Part shown: positions 9,665-18,195 of the stretch, piece by piece
Layout: the number at the start of each line of letters is the position of its first letter
How positions within the stretch are numbered: position 1 is the first letter of the stretch
DNA from: Candidatus Avamphibacillus intestinigallinarum
Lineage (GTDB): Bacteria > Bacillota > Bacilli > Bacillales > Amphibacillaceae
Reading direction: 5' to 3'
Length of the DNA: 52,889 bases
NCBI GenBank assembly: GCA_018711205.1
Contig: DVIO01000040.1
Location: forward strand, 1 to 52,889
Notes under the pieces: model-generated
Told to the model about the DNA's origin: nothing
Databases searched by the model: none
What the model saw: the letters and a program-made list of their open reading frames with translations, nothing else
Made by a program: the position numbers and the translations under genes

Positions 9665-9940
9665 TTAAATCCCCATATTGTAATCGTATATTTTCGCTTC
9701 ATCTGGTTGTTTATTTTCAAATTCTGTTTCTACAAATGGTTTTAATGATGGTTCAACCTTCGTTACAAAAGAAAACTTTTCTAACTTGAATGTCGTGTCT
9801 TCCACATCCTCTTGGTTCACATACAAAACAGCGTATTTCAAGCGTTTAGAGGCATATATTAAATGTCCATGGCGTTTAATTTGCCGTAAGTTTTTCATAT
9901 GTTGAAACCAAATAATTAATCCTTGACGATTCATTCTCAT
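9665..9940 (-). CDS. ylbG: YlbG family (UPF0298) protein
   Basis: A 91-residue cytosolic protein matching the UPF0298/YlbG family, with the N terminus RQGLIIWFQHMKNLRQIKRH and a conserved middle YASKRLKYAVLYVN. It lies 28 bases after ricF, the same order as in B. subtilis. No catalytic residues can be pointed to and the function is unknown. Confidence 0.88.
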   Translation of the reverse strand: MRMNRQGLIIWFQHMKNLRQIKRHGHLIYASKRLKYAVLYVNQEDVEDTTFKLEKFSFVTKVEPSLKPFVETEFENKQPDEAKIYDYNMGI

Positions 9941-9968
9941 GTATATAACTCCAATTCTTCATCGTTCA

Positions 9969-10409
9969 TTAAGAAGCTTGGCAACCACAGCTTCCACCGC
10001 TGCCACAACCACAACCGCTATCCGTTAATGCAGCACCACTCACTGGTGATTTAATTTGCTCACTTACATTACGCGCTAGGATACCACAAATTTCATCTAG
10101 TAAGCCTTGTAATTGACGCTCTGCTACTTTAAATTGAGCAACTTTTTCATCCATATCCATCTCACGTTTAACTTTGCGAACATCGCGCATAATTTGATTA
10201 TAGTCGGGATGATATCTACCAAAACGCTGCACATCTTCATAATGTTCTTTTATATCATTAAATGCTTGAATACGCATCTGAGCTTCTTTATCTACATCTA
10301 AAGAATACTTAGCCTCTTCATATTTTTTCATTTCTTCAGATTGCAATATCATTTGACCAAGTGCTTCTGCTTCATCTAAAATTTCTACATATTCCAATGT
10401 AGCAATCAT
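9969..10409 (-). CDS. ricF: YlbF/RicF, RNase Y specificity factor with Cys-rich tail
   Basis: A 146-residue, mostly helical protein of the YlbF/YmcA family. In B. subtilis RicF forms a complex with RicA and RicT that carries iron-sulfur clusters and directs RNase Y cleavage, affecting competence, biofilm and sporulation. The C-terminal tail has four cysteines in two CxC pairs (Cys133, 135, 141, 143), in keeping with cluster binding. The helical part includes long charged stretches around residues 20-110. A good GGAGGTAG site precedes the ATG. Confidence 0.92.
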   Translation of the reverse strand: MIATLEYVEILDEAEALGQMILQSEEMKKYEEAKYSLDVDKEAQMRIQAFNDIKEHYEDVQRFGRYHPDYNQIMRDVRKVKREMDMDEKVAQFKVAERQLQGLLDEICGILARNVSEQIKSPVSGAALTDSGCGCGSGGSCGCQAS

Positions 10410-10505
10410 TGTTATCTACCTCCTTCTTTATTCTAACACGTAATAATTATAGTTAAAATAAGAAGTTTAGGTTATGAGGTTTTCAATATAGAATGATTTA
10501 CCATT

Positions 10506-10916
10506 TCAATCGTTGTTTTTCCCCGAATCTTTAAATATATGAAATAGATTTTGCTTTGCATTCACGTTCTGCCATTTTGTTGATGTATTGTTTTGATCAT
10601 TTAAAAAAGTCTGAGCTAATTTAGCGAATTGACGCATAGATCCAACTTGCTTTTGCATTTTTTCCAAATCTAATTCTTGGAAAATCTGAATACATTTATT
10701 AAGCCAATCTCTTTTCTCATCGTGTGTTTCCAATTCCGCTTCTTGACCTTTTTTATAAAGATCCCAATATGAATGATCTTCTCCGAATCGCAACCATTTT
10801 TGATAATATAATTGTAATTTTTCCGGATGCATTCTAATCGCCTGACGTAATCTTGGATGTGCATTAACAAATATTTTAAACGACTGTACTGAGCTTGACA
10901 TACCATCCTTATTCAT
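10506..10916 (-). CDS. ylbD: YlbD family protein (putative coat protein family)
   Basis: A 136-residue soluble protein with the YlbD-like N terminus: VQSFKIFVNAHPRLRQAIRM is followed by LQLYYQKWLRFGEDHSYW. A mid-protein charged helix and a Gln/Asn-rich end follow. In B. subtilis the gene lies between ylbC and ylbE-ylbF and its product is listed as a putative spore coat protein. Here ylbE, which separates ylbD from ylbF in B. subtilis, is missing. The GGAGG site is 10 bases before the ATG. Function is inferred only from family and position. Confidence 0.75.
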   Translation of the reverse strand: MNKDGMSSSVQSFKIFVNAHPRLRQAIRMHPEKLQLYYQKWLRFGEDHSYWDLYKKGQEAELETHDEKRDWLNKCIQIFQELDLEKMQKQVGSMRQFAKLAQTFLNDQNNTSTKWQNVNAKQNLFHIFKDSGKNND

Positions 10917-10993
10917 ATGCGATCCTCCTTATCAAGCACATAATCGTAACATATGTTTGTGGATGGTAAATGTTCATTTTAATCACATTTCAT

Positions 10994-12055
10994 TTAAGGT
11001 TTTTTAATAAAGTTTTGAGTGTAATAAAATTGATATACACCAACACCGAGATGTGTATAATCTTTATTTAACAATGCTTGACGGTGTCCTTCAGAATTTA
11101 ACCACCCCTCCATTGCTGCAGGAGCATCAGGATATTGAGCTGCAATATTTTCTCCAGCAGCTACATAAGCAATCTTTTTCTTCCCTAGTCTTTCTTTCAA
11201 ACCTGTGCCATCTAAACCATAATGAGAGAAGTATTGATTGTTCTCCATATCTTTACTATGTGCAAAAGCGACTTTACTTGTTTCTTCGTCCCACTGTAAT
11301 GGATTTAATTCATGCGATGTTCGCATAATATTCGTAATATCAAAAATTTGTTTTTTCATTCCGTTTTGAATCTCTTTCCATTGAGTTTCAGTAAATTCCT
11401 TTTCCTTTTCTAATTTACCTCTATACTCTACTTCATAAGGACGCTGTTTTAGTAATACATTCGCTGATAATAAACGAATACTAGAAAGTTTTTTCGTAAA
11501 AGTATCGAAATATAGCTGTGCATATAATTCTTGATTAATTTTTACGAGCGGACGCATCTTAAGATCTTCTTCTTTTAAATGAAATGTATAATTAGAAATC
11601 CCTTTTTGATAACTGACATCTTTTTTAAAATCATAATCATTTTTCAACGAGTTATAGCTTGTACCAATTGTAAAAGGTGCTGTTGAGATATCCTCACCAA
11701 TAGCATATATCGTTTCAATTTTATGATTTTCAATTCCAAATTGAATATATTGATTTTTTTCATTACCATATATCCACCATGTATAGCCGTATGCACTTTC
11801 ATCTTTTCGCTTAGGTTCACCTAGTTCCTCTTTTAGTTCATCTGAGGATTTATCAATCCAGTCATATAATTTACCTTTAACGTCTATGTTAGGCTGTGAA
11901 GTGTCTTGTTTGTTATCTTCCTCAGTATGATCAATATGCATATTTTCCTTGATAGATTTTTTTAATTCATCAGGATTAGAATTGGTTTCATCAAAATAAA
12001 TATATAATCCTGTTATTAAAATAAGTAAAATCACAATATTTCTTATCATTCTCAT
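10994..12055 (-). CDS. Membrane-anchored CAP/SCP-domain protein (YlbC family)
   Basis: A 353-residue protein with an N-terminal signal anchor (about residues 5-22), a linker rich in Asp/Glu/Lys, a CAP-associated N-domain (about 65-215) and a C-terminal CAP domain (about 235-353). CAP-type signatures are LQWDEETSKVAFAHSKDM and SHYGLDGTGLKERL, followed by GENIA and SEGHRQALLN. CAP proteins of Bacillales are extracytoplasmic; the biochemical role of this branch is not known. The gene matches ylbC in B. subtilis by order. Confidence 0.88.
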   Translation of the reverse strand: MRMIRNIVILLILITGLYIYFDETNSNPDELKKSIKENMHIDHTEEDNKQDTSQPNIDVKGKLYDWIDKSSDELKEELGEPKRKDESAYGYTWWIYGNEKNQYIQFGIENHKIETIYAIGEDISTAPFTIGTSYNSLKNDYDFKKDVSYQKGISNYTFHLKEEDLKMRPLVKINQELYAQLYFDTFTKKLSSIRLLSANVLLKQRPYEVEYRGKLEKEKEFTETQWKEIQNGMKKQIFDITNIMRTSHELNPLQWDEETSKVAFAHSKDMENNQYFSHYGLDGTGLKERLGKKKIAYVAAGENIAAQYPDAPAAMEGWLNSEGHRQALLNKDYTHLGVGVYQFYYTQNFIKKP

Positions 12056-12230
12056 AAGGCGAATCCTCTCTTAACACATTTTTATAAGTATTGCCTACTT
12101 ACCATAGTATATAATCATTCTAATATAAAGATGCATCTCATGAACTTAATTTCATTCAGCAAATCATTGCAAGTTATCCTATTTCATACTATTATATAAT
12201 TAGTGAGAAAATATAAATGAGGTGTCTATA

Positions 12231-12599
12231 TTGAAAATCGAAGTACCCGGAATTCAAGATGCTGTTATTGATTTAAAACCGCTCGACCACTTAATGGGAA
12301 AACATGCTTTTATTCGTGCCGGTCAATGGGATTATGAGCGTGTCACATATGATTATAAAATAGGCTCAAACGAAAAAAACATTACATATTATATCCGTAT
12401 TCAAGGTGTTGCAATTGAAGGCGATGTCGATCATCGTGATGCAGTTATTAAATTAATGACACCTTTACTTGCAAAACATTACTATCCACACGGACTCGAA
12501 TATGGTGAAGATGAAAACTTCCCTCAATCACTAGTTGAACGTGCAACGACGCTTGTACAACGAGTTCAGCAAGAAATCGAAGCATATCAAAATCAATAA
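12231..12599 (+). CDS. YugN-like family protein
   Basis: A 122-residue small cytosolic protein. The central part GQWDYERVTYDYKIG followed by ITYYIRIQGVAIEGDVD is typical of the YugN-like family. I take the TTG at 12231 as the start because GAGGTG is six to seven bases upstream; a GTG nine bases earlier lies inside that ribosome site. It diverges from the CAP-protein gene and ends at a hairpin terminator. Function is unknown. Confidence 0.75.
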   Translation: MKIEVPGIQDAVIDLKPLDHLMGKHAFIRAGQWDYERVTYDYKIGSNEKNITYYIRIQGVAIEGDVDHRDAVIKLMTPLLAKHYYPHGLEYGEDENFPQSLVERATTLVQRVQQEIEAYQNQ

Positions 12600-12614
12600 T
12601 TAAACTGAACCGTG

Positions 12615-12645
12615 CAAACCAACTCCATGCAGTTGGTTTGTTTTA
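12615..12645 (+). terminator. Terminator after the YugN-like gene
   Basis: CAAACCAACT and AGTTGGTTTG form a 10-bp stem with a 6-base loop, followed by TTTTA on the plus strand. Confidence 0.85.
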
Positions 12646-12704
12646 TATCATTTATCCTTCTCTACTTTATTGAATCATGACGTTTCAAAAGGAGGCTTAT
12701 TTCT

Positions 12705-13766
12705 ATTTTTTTAAATAAAATAACAAAACGACAATGGACATTATTGATTTTGACACTCATTACGTTAGCTTTTTTATATTTTGTTCTACCGGTTTCCATT
12801 CCATTAGTGATTGCGTTATTAACAGCATTACTACTGAATCCCCTTGTACAACTTATTCAAACGAAGCTAAAAATTAATCGACAGTTTTCAGTGATCATTG
12901 TCTTCTTAATTTTTATCCTTCTGATTGCTGTAGTTGGTACATATTTAATAACGTTATCAATTGGGCAAATCGTCCATTTTGTAGAAGACTTGCCAGAATA
13001 CTTTAATCAGCTTAATACATTATATGCTGATATTGCTGAACGTATTGAGCATTATTCAAAAAATTTACCCGCTGAATTTGTAAATCAAATTACAGATAGC
13101 CTCGAACAATATTTATTAGATCTAAATGAGCTTGCAAAAGAAAAAATCACTTTAGATCGTATTGCACAAATTTTTGCGAAAGTACCACAATATTTAATTA
13201 GCTTTTTAGTTTATTTAATCGCTCTTTTCTTGTTTATGCTTGAATTGCCGACACTAAAAGTAAAAATGTATCAAGCTTTCACAAAGGAAACAGCACGCAA
13301 AGTAACCTTTATGAACAAAAGATTGGCTTCTGTATTTTTAGGTTTCTTTAAAGCACAATTTTTAGTTAGTTTGGTTATCTTTGGCGTTTCTTTAATTGGA
13401 TTACTCTTTATCTTTCCAGATCTTGCCTTTATCATGTCGATTATCATTTGGATTATCGACCTCATTCCAATCATTGGGTCTATCATTATTCTTGGCCCAT
13501 GGGCGTTGTTTATGTTTTTAGCAGGCGATACCATTATTGGCACAAAGTTGGCGATTCTAGCTATTATTCTGTTAGCCTTACGTAGAATCATTGAGCCAAA
13601 ACTGATGGGACAACATATTGGTTTATCTCCTCTTGCCACTTTAATTTCGATGTTTATCGGATTAAAATTACTAGGCCTGTTTGGATTTATTCTAGGACCG
13701 TTACTCGTCATTGCCTTTACCTCTGCAAAGGAAGCTGGAATTATTCGCTGGAAAGTGAAAATATAA
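12705..13766 (+). CDS. AI-2E family transporter/permease, probable ATT start
   Basis: A polytopic membrane protein of the AI-2E (PerM/YtvI) family with about eight membrane segments; a soluble loop lies near residues 80-150. Family signatures include DLIPIIGSIIILGPWAL and a C-terminal QHIGLSPLATLISMFIGLKL. A perfect AAAGGAGG (12688-12695) is followed nine bases later by ATT at 12705. There is no in-frame ATG, GTG or TTG between the upstream stop (12678-12680) and a TTG at 12744. Starting at ATT gives 353 residues with the charged NKITKRQW before the first membrane segment, while TTG would cut into that segment. Substrate unknown; quorum-signal export is only a family label. Confidence 0.85.
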   Translation: MFLNKITKRQWTLLILTLITLAFLYFVLPVSIPLVIALLTALLLNPLVQLIQTKLKINRQFSVIIVFLIFILLIAVVGTYLITLSIGQIVHFVEDLPEYFNQLNTLYADIAERIEHYSKNLPAEFVNQITDSLEQYLLDLNELAKEKITLDRIAQIFAKVPQYLISFLVYLIALFLFMLELPTLKVKMYQAFTKETARKVTFMNKRLASVFLGFFKAQFLVSLVIFGVSLIGLLFIFPDLAFIMSIIIWIIDLIPIIGSIIILGPWALFMFLAGDTIIGTKLAILAIILLALRRIIEPKLMGQHIGLSPLATLISMFIGLKLLGLFGFILGPLLVIAFTSAKEAGIIRWKVKI

Positions 13767-13802
13767 AAGGATATACTTCTAAATTTAGAAGTATATCCTT
13801 TT
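13765..13802. terminator. Bidirectional terminator between the AI-2E gene and ctaM
   Basis: A perfect 38-base palindrome with arms AAAAGGATATACTTCTAAA and its complement. It lies between converging genes and has T runs on both strands. Confidence 0.85.
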
Positions 13803-13811
13803 CTTCTTGAA

Positions 13812-14267
13812 TTATGTTCCTAAAATTGCTTTTATCAAACTTGTCGTTTCTCCGTTATCAAAGAGAATGTATAGTAATAAATAAACCATGACACCTGTAA
13901 TTGCTGTAAAAAACCAAATAATACTCGTAACAGGTCCTACTTTTTGGTGAATGGTAATGTTACGTTTAAACGCCAAAGTTAGTGTTACAATTCCAAAAAT
14001 CGCCCCAATGGTTGCTAAACATATATGGAAAATTAAAAAGATTGTATAATAAATTTCCAAATGTTCAGGCCCACCAAAACTTGTATTCCCAATAAAAATC
14101 GTTCTTGAAGCATATATGATGAAAAAAGCTAAAGCACTTAATGCTGCTGCAATCATCGTGTACTTATGTTGTTTTGGCTTTCCTTTTATGATAAACCTCC
14201 AACCAAAAGCCATTAAGATGGCACTAAGTACAATAAAGGAAGTGCTTAGTGTAGGTAGTATTGGCAT
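13812..14267 (-). CDS. ctaM: DUF420 membrane protein, CtaM-like oxidase assembly factor
   Basis: A 151-residue protein with about four to five membrane segments and the DUF420 features GWRFIIKGKPKQHKYTM and YYTIFLIFHICLATIG, whose histidines sit at membrane edges. In S. aureus the DUF420 protein CtaM is needed for function of the haem-A-containing terminal oxidase. Here it is the last gene of the minus-strand cta cluster, 32 bases after ctaG, which supports a role in caa3 oxidase assembly. The DUF420 call is sound; the assembly role is inferred from S. aureus and context. Confidence 0.82.
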   Translation of the reverse strand: MPILPTLSTSFIVLSAILMAFGWRFIIKGKPKQHKYTMIAAALSALAFFIIYASRTIFIGNTSFGGPEHLEIYYTIFLIFHICLATIGAIFGIVTLTLAFKRNITIHQKVGPVTSIIWFFTAITGVMVYLLLYILFDNGETTSLIKAILGT

Positions 14268-14299
14268 AACTCATGTATTTCCTTTCTATTTACATCTGA

Positions 14300-15232
14300 T
14301 TAAGATTTATAACCTTCGACCACTGGTTCTTGCAAATGATCTTGTTTAACTGGTATAGGATCCACTTGTAAACTAGCTTTAGTAAACCAAGTGAAGAATA
14401 CGCGACCTAATACAATCCCATAAGTGATTTCCTGAACAGTTTTCATCAAAATACCACCTAATTGTTGGTCTTCCATTGTCGAAAGTGGTGAAAACATTTC
14501 TGGTCCTGAAATCATTCCGGAAATATCATTTAATACATCAGTTGGGACACATAAAGACATTGCTTGAATCCATGCTCCATCTTGACTGTATGCTGCAAAA
14601 AGCGGTGTTGAAGCAAAGATAATCAGCACACAAGCGGGCGTAATCATCACACCGTTACCTGCGATATATGCCATTTTAATCAATGGCTGAATCGTATCAA
14701 ATTCTTTTAACGGTGTTAATAAAGGCCACCAGACAAAGAATGCCGCAAACAGTAAAATAATGGAGAATGAAGTATGTGCAATTTGTGATGATTTTGCAAA
14801 GTCAAACACGGCTGGTAAATGATAAATTGAGAATAAACCATTAAATAGCAATAGAGAAATAAGCGGTTTTGTGAAAAATTTTACCACCGGCTTTACAAAT
14901 CTCATGTTTACAAATTTTCTCCAAATCCATTCTGGAATACCTTTAATCATAAAGATTGGAAAAACTAATAAAAAGAAAGCCAATTGAATCATATGATAAC
15001 TTAGCATGATATGAGATAACAAATCAATTGGAGACCCTTTTACAGCATATAAAATAAATAAACCACTATAGAAAAATGCAAATTGTTTTCCAGTTGGTTT
15101 TGAAAAATCACCAAATTTTGTTCTATATCGAACGGTAATTAAATAGTAGGCAATGCCTAATAGAATCACAAATGTTAAAAAATAAGGGCTCCACAATGCA
15201 CGAGCACCGAAAATTTGTAAATTCAACCACAT
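14300..15232 (-). CDS. ctaG: Cytochrome c oxidase assembly factor CtaG (caa3 type)
   Basis: A 310-residue protein with about seven membrane segments, matching the Caa3_CtaG family of Gram-positive bacteria (not the mitochondrial Cox11-type CtaG). Signatures include HIMLSYHMIQLAFFLLVFPI and PAVFDFAKSSQIAHTSFSIILL, with histidines suited to metal handling. In B. subtilis CtaG is needed for an active caa3 oxidase, probably in CuA or CuB assembly. Between it and ctaF lies a strong terminator, so part of its expression must come from read-through or its own promoter. Confidence 0.9.
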   Translation of the reverse strand: MWLNLQIFGARALWSPYFLTFVILLGIAYYLITVRYRTKFGDFSKPTGKQFAFFYSGLFILYAVKGSPIDLLSHIMLSYHMIQLAFFLLVFPIFMIKGIPEWIWRKFVNMRFVKPVVKFFTKPLISLLLFNGLFSIYHLPAVFDFAKSSQIAHTSFSIILLFAAFFVWWPLLTPLKEFDTIQPLIKMAYIAGNGVMITPACVLIIFASTPLFAAYSQDGAWIQAMSLCVPTDVLNDISGMISGPEMFSPLSTMEDQQLGGILMKTVQEITYGIVLGRVFFTWFTKASLQVDPIPVKQDHLQEPVVEGYKS

Positions 15233-15334
15233 ATATTGTCACTCCCATACATAAAACATATTCCTACTTACTAGTATAATACATTTACCTCATTCTTAAA
15301 GCATTGAATGTGACAATTTATAGAAAGGAAAATG

Positions 15335-15365
15335 AAAACAGACCGGTATTAAACCGGTCTGTTTT
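15335..15365. terminator. Terminator after ctaF
   Basis: AAAACAGACCGGT and ACCGGTCTGTTTT form a 13-bp GC-rich stem with a 5-base loop and T runs on both strands. It ends the ctaCDEF message ahead of ctaG. Confidence 0.88.
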
Positions 15366-15369
15366 AAAA

Positions 15370-15690
15370 TTACCACCAAGTGATAACGCCTAAAGCTGCA
15401 AGTGTTAACAATGCTGCCCATACGCCACCGTACATTAATACTGCTGGCATTTCATGTCCTTTTTCTTTTAAATGCATAAAGAAATAAAACTGGAATGCAA
15501 CTTGTACGAGTGCCATGATTAATAACAATGGTACAGCGAACATTTTTTCAAGACTGTTAGTCGCAACTATTGTGAAGGCTAATAGGGTAAATACTATCAT
15601 CAATGCGAATGAAATAAGTTGTTTTTTCATTTCCTCTTTGTGTTTCTCGCGACGAAACGTATCTGCTTTATTATTCGTTATTTCCGACAT
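15370..15690 (-). CDS. ctaF: Cytochrome c oxidase subunit IV (caa3 type)
   Basis: A 106-residue membrane protein with three hydrophobic segments (about residues 25-45, 51-71 and 82-104), the normal layout of bacterial caa3 subunit IV. VAFQFYFFMHLKEKGHEMPA in the middle is characteristic. It follows ctaE with a 3-base gap and is followed by a terminator, which marks the end of the structural oxidase operon. Confidence 0.93.
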   Translation of the reverse strand: MSEITNNKADTFRREKHKEEMKKQLISFALMIVFTLLAFTIVATNSLEKMFAVPLLLIMALVQVAFQFYFFMHLKEKGHEMPAVLMYGGVWAALLTLAALGVITWW

Positions 15691-15693
15691 GTA

Positions 15694-16317
15694 TTAACCC
15701 ACCTTTCCCATAAGATAAACTACAGTAAAGATAAACACCCATACGACATCAATAAAGTGCCAGTATAAACTAAATGTATTAAATTTAGGGGCGTTATATA
15801 AGTTTAACCCTCTTTTTGCATTTCGAACCATTAGTGACATTAACCAACATAGACCAAATAGCACGTGACCACCGTGGAAGCCTATTAATGCATAAAATGC
15901 CGATCCAAATGCAGAAGATCTAAATGTGAATCCTTCACCAATTATATAATGAGAGAATTCATAAATCTCACATGCTAGGAAACCAATACCGAGTAAAGCA
16001 GTAATGGCTAACCATAGTTGCATTTTTTTATAATCATTATTCTTCATGTGGTACATCGCATACACACTTGTTAATGAACTAGTTAATAGTAATATTGTCA
16101 TTAAGAAAACGAGACCTAGTTCATACAAATCATGTGTCGATGGACCGTTATGCGTTGAATCCTTTAAAGCTAAGTAAGTACCGAATAAACTTGCAAATAG
16201 TACTGTTTCTCCTCCTAGGAAGAACCATAAACCGATAAATTTGTTTTTTCCTTCAAGGGTAGCTTTCTCAGGCTCGTGGGGCATTGATTTCGGATTTAAT
16301 ACATCCTCGTGACTCAT
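15694..16317 (-). CDS. ctaE: Cytochrome c oxidase subunit III
   Basis: A 207-residue subunit III with five membrane segments; FIGLWFFLGGETVLFASLFG and ALIGFHGGHVLFGLCWL are family signatures. The last part, YWHFIDVVWVFIFTVVYL, carries the conserved HFxDxVW pattern. The start is the ATG at 16317, preceded by a purine-rich GGGAGGGGGAG, and it lies one base before the end of ctaD, showing tight coupling. Subunit III stabilises the catalytic core of the caa3 oxidase. Confidence 0.95.
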   Translation of the reverse strand: MSHEDVLNPKSMPHEPEKATLEGKNKFIGLWFFLGGETVLFASLFGTYLALKDSTHNGPSTHDLYELGLVFLMTILLLTSSLTSVYAMYHMKNNDYKKMQLWLAITALLGIGFLACEIYEFSHYIIGEGFTFRSSAFGSAFYALIGFHGGHVLFGLCWLMSLMVRNAKRGLNLYNAPKFNTFSLYWHFIDVVWVFIFTVVYLMGKVG

Positions 16318-16318
16318 T

Positions 16319-18166
16319 TTACTCCCCCTCCCTTTCAAGATCTTCTTTTTTCACAAAGTAACCCGTATCATCTTTAAATGAACGGATGAACATACAAACG
16401 AATGCAAAGGCCATACCAGCATATAAGACAATATACCATAGCTTATTGTCAGTTTGGAAAATAAATCCAAATCCAGCAATGAAGAAGCCTAACGACATTA
16501 AGAACGGTAAAATTGAATTGTTTGGCATATGAATATCATCCAATGGTTCAGCCGGTATCATCTTACCATTGCCTTCTGATTTTTCAATCCATAATGGATC
16601 TAAACCACGAGTTAATGGTAGTTGTTCAAAGTTATAGAACGGCGGTGGTGATGAAATCGCCCACTCTAGTGTACGACCATCCCATGGGTCAGCTGGTGCT
16701 TTTTCAGATCTAGCTGTAATAATGATATTGATTAAGAATACGATTACAGCAAATGACATAAAGAACGCACCTATTGTACTGATAAAGTTTCCAACATCAA
16801 GTTCCTGACCTTTTAGGAATACCCAGTAACGACGTGGCATACCCATTAAACCTAAGAAATGTTGGATAAAGAACGTTAAGTGGAATCCAATAAAGAATGT
16901 CCAGAACGTCAGCTTTCCAAGACCTTCATGTAAAATACGTCCAAACATTTTAGGCCACCAATAATGCAGACCTGCAAAAATACCGAATACTGTACCCCCA
17001 ACGATTACATAGTGGAAGTGAGCAACAACAAAGTACGTGTCATGGTATTGGAAGTCAGCTACTGCTGAACCAAGCATTACACCTGTCATACCACCAATTG
17101 TAAATGATGGGATAAATCCTAGTGCCCATAACATTGCTGAATTAATTTTAACACTTCCGCCCCACATCGTAGCGAGCCAGTTAAAGATTTTAATACCTGT
17201 TGGTACAGCAATTGCCATTGTACCAATTGCAAAGATTGAGTTCGCTACTGGACCTAAACCAACTGTAAACATGTGGTGAGCCCAAACCATGAATCCTAAA
17301 AATGCGATTAACATAGTCGCGAATACCATAGCTGTATACCCAAATAATCTTTTACGTGAGAAAGTAGAGAAAATATCACTAAACAAACCGAATATCGGTA
17401 AAATCAAAATATATACTTCCGGATGACCGAAGATCCAGAATAAGTGTTGCCAAATCACTGTGTTACCACCAAGTGCAACATCAAAGAATGCCGTTCCAAA
17501 CATACGGTCAAACATTAATAAGAACAATGCGACTGTAAATGCTGGGAAAGCAAACAGAATTAACACACTTGTAATAAATGATGCCCATGTAAATAGAGGC
17601 ATTCTCATGTATGTCATACCTGGAGCACGCATATTTACAACGGTTGCAAGGAAGTTAATACCCCCCATTAATGTTCCTGCCCCAGCAAGCTGTAACCCCA
17701 TGACATAGAAATCAATACCATGTGTTGGAGAGGTTAAAGCGAATGACGCATATGAAGTCCATCCACCATCTGGAGCTCCTCCAAGGAACCAACTTGTGTT
17801 TAGTAAAATACCACCAAACATAAATAGCCAAAAACCTAATGAATTTAGGAATGGGAACGCAACATCACGTGCCCCTATTTGCAATGGTAAAACTGCGTTC
17901 ATAATACCGAGTATTATCGGCATCGCAGCAAGGAATATCATCGTAGTACCATGCATTGTAATCATTTCATTATACAAGCCAGCACTTATAAAATCGTTTT
18001 CTGGTTTTATTAACTGAATACGAATTATAACTGCCTCTAACCCACCGAGGATAAAGAACAATCCCCCGCCGATTAAATATAAATGCGCAATTTTTTTATG
18101 GTCAATTGTTGTTAAATATTCCCATAAAGTAGCGCCGAGGCCTCTTTTCTGAGCTACTGTACTCAC
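16319..18166 (-). CDS. ctaD: Cytochrome c oxidase subunit I
   Basis: The 615-residue catalytic subunit carrying low-spin haem, haem a3 and CuB. Visible ligand motifs are MHGTTMIFL (haem ligand His), WIFGHPEVYILILP (His-Tyr crosslink and CuB His), WAHHMFTVG (CuB His pair) and TYFVVAHFHYVIVGG (haem ligands). About 14 membrane segments are expected. It sits between ctaC and ctaE. The YILILP-type helix with Tyr in HPEVY is the A-type haem-copper oxidase pattern, so it should pump protons. Confidence 0.98.
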   Translation of the reverse strand: MSTVAQKRGLGATLWEYLTTIDHKKIAHLYLIGGGLFFILGGLEAVIIRIQLIKPENDFISAGLYNEMITMHGTTMIFLAAMPIILGIMNAVLPLQIGARDVAFPFLNSLGFWLFMFGGILLNTSWFLGGAPDGGWTSYASFALTSPTHGIDFYVMGLQLAGAGTLMGGINFLATVVNMRAPGMTYMRMPLFTWASFITSVLILFAFPAFTVALFLLMFDRMFGTAFFDVALGGNTVIWQHLFWIFGHPEVYILILPIFGLFSDIFSTFSRKRLFGYTAMVFATMLIAFLGFMVWAHHMFTVGLGPVANSIFAIGTMAIAVPTGIKIFNWLATMWGGSVKINSAMLWALGFIPSFTIGGMTGVMLGSAVADFQYHDTYFVVAHFHYVIVGGTVFGIFAGLHYWWPKMFGRILHEGLGKLTFWTFFIGFHLTFFIQHFLGLMGMPRRYWVFLKGQELDVGNFISTIGAFFMSFAVIVFLINIIITARSEKAPADPWDGRTLEWAISSPPPFYNFEQLPLTRGLDPLWIEKSEGNGKMIPAEPLDDIHMPNNSILPFLMSLGFFIAGFGFIFQTDNKLWYIVLYAGMAFAFVCMFIRSFKDDTGYFVKKEDLEREGE

Positions 18167-18195
18167 CAGCCATACCTCCCTATTCTAATTCAAGA

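Noticed and set aside
13271-13711. A 146-codon minus-strand frame inside the AI-2E transporter gene
   Set aside because: It lies wholly opposite a clear membrane-protein gene, has no ribosome site and its product is a low-complexity shadow of the hydrophobic coding strand.
17037-17708. Plus-strand frames of 80 and 82 codons inside ctaD
   Set aside because: Both are antisense shadows of the conserved oxidase subunit I gene.
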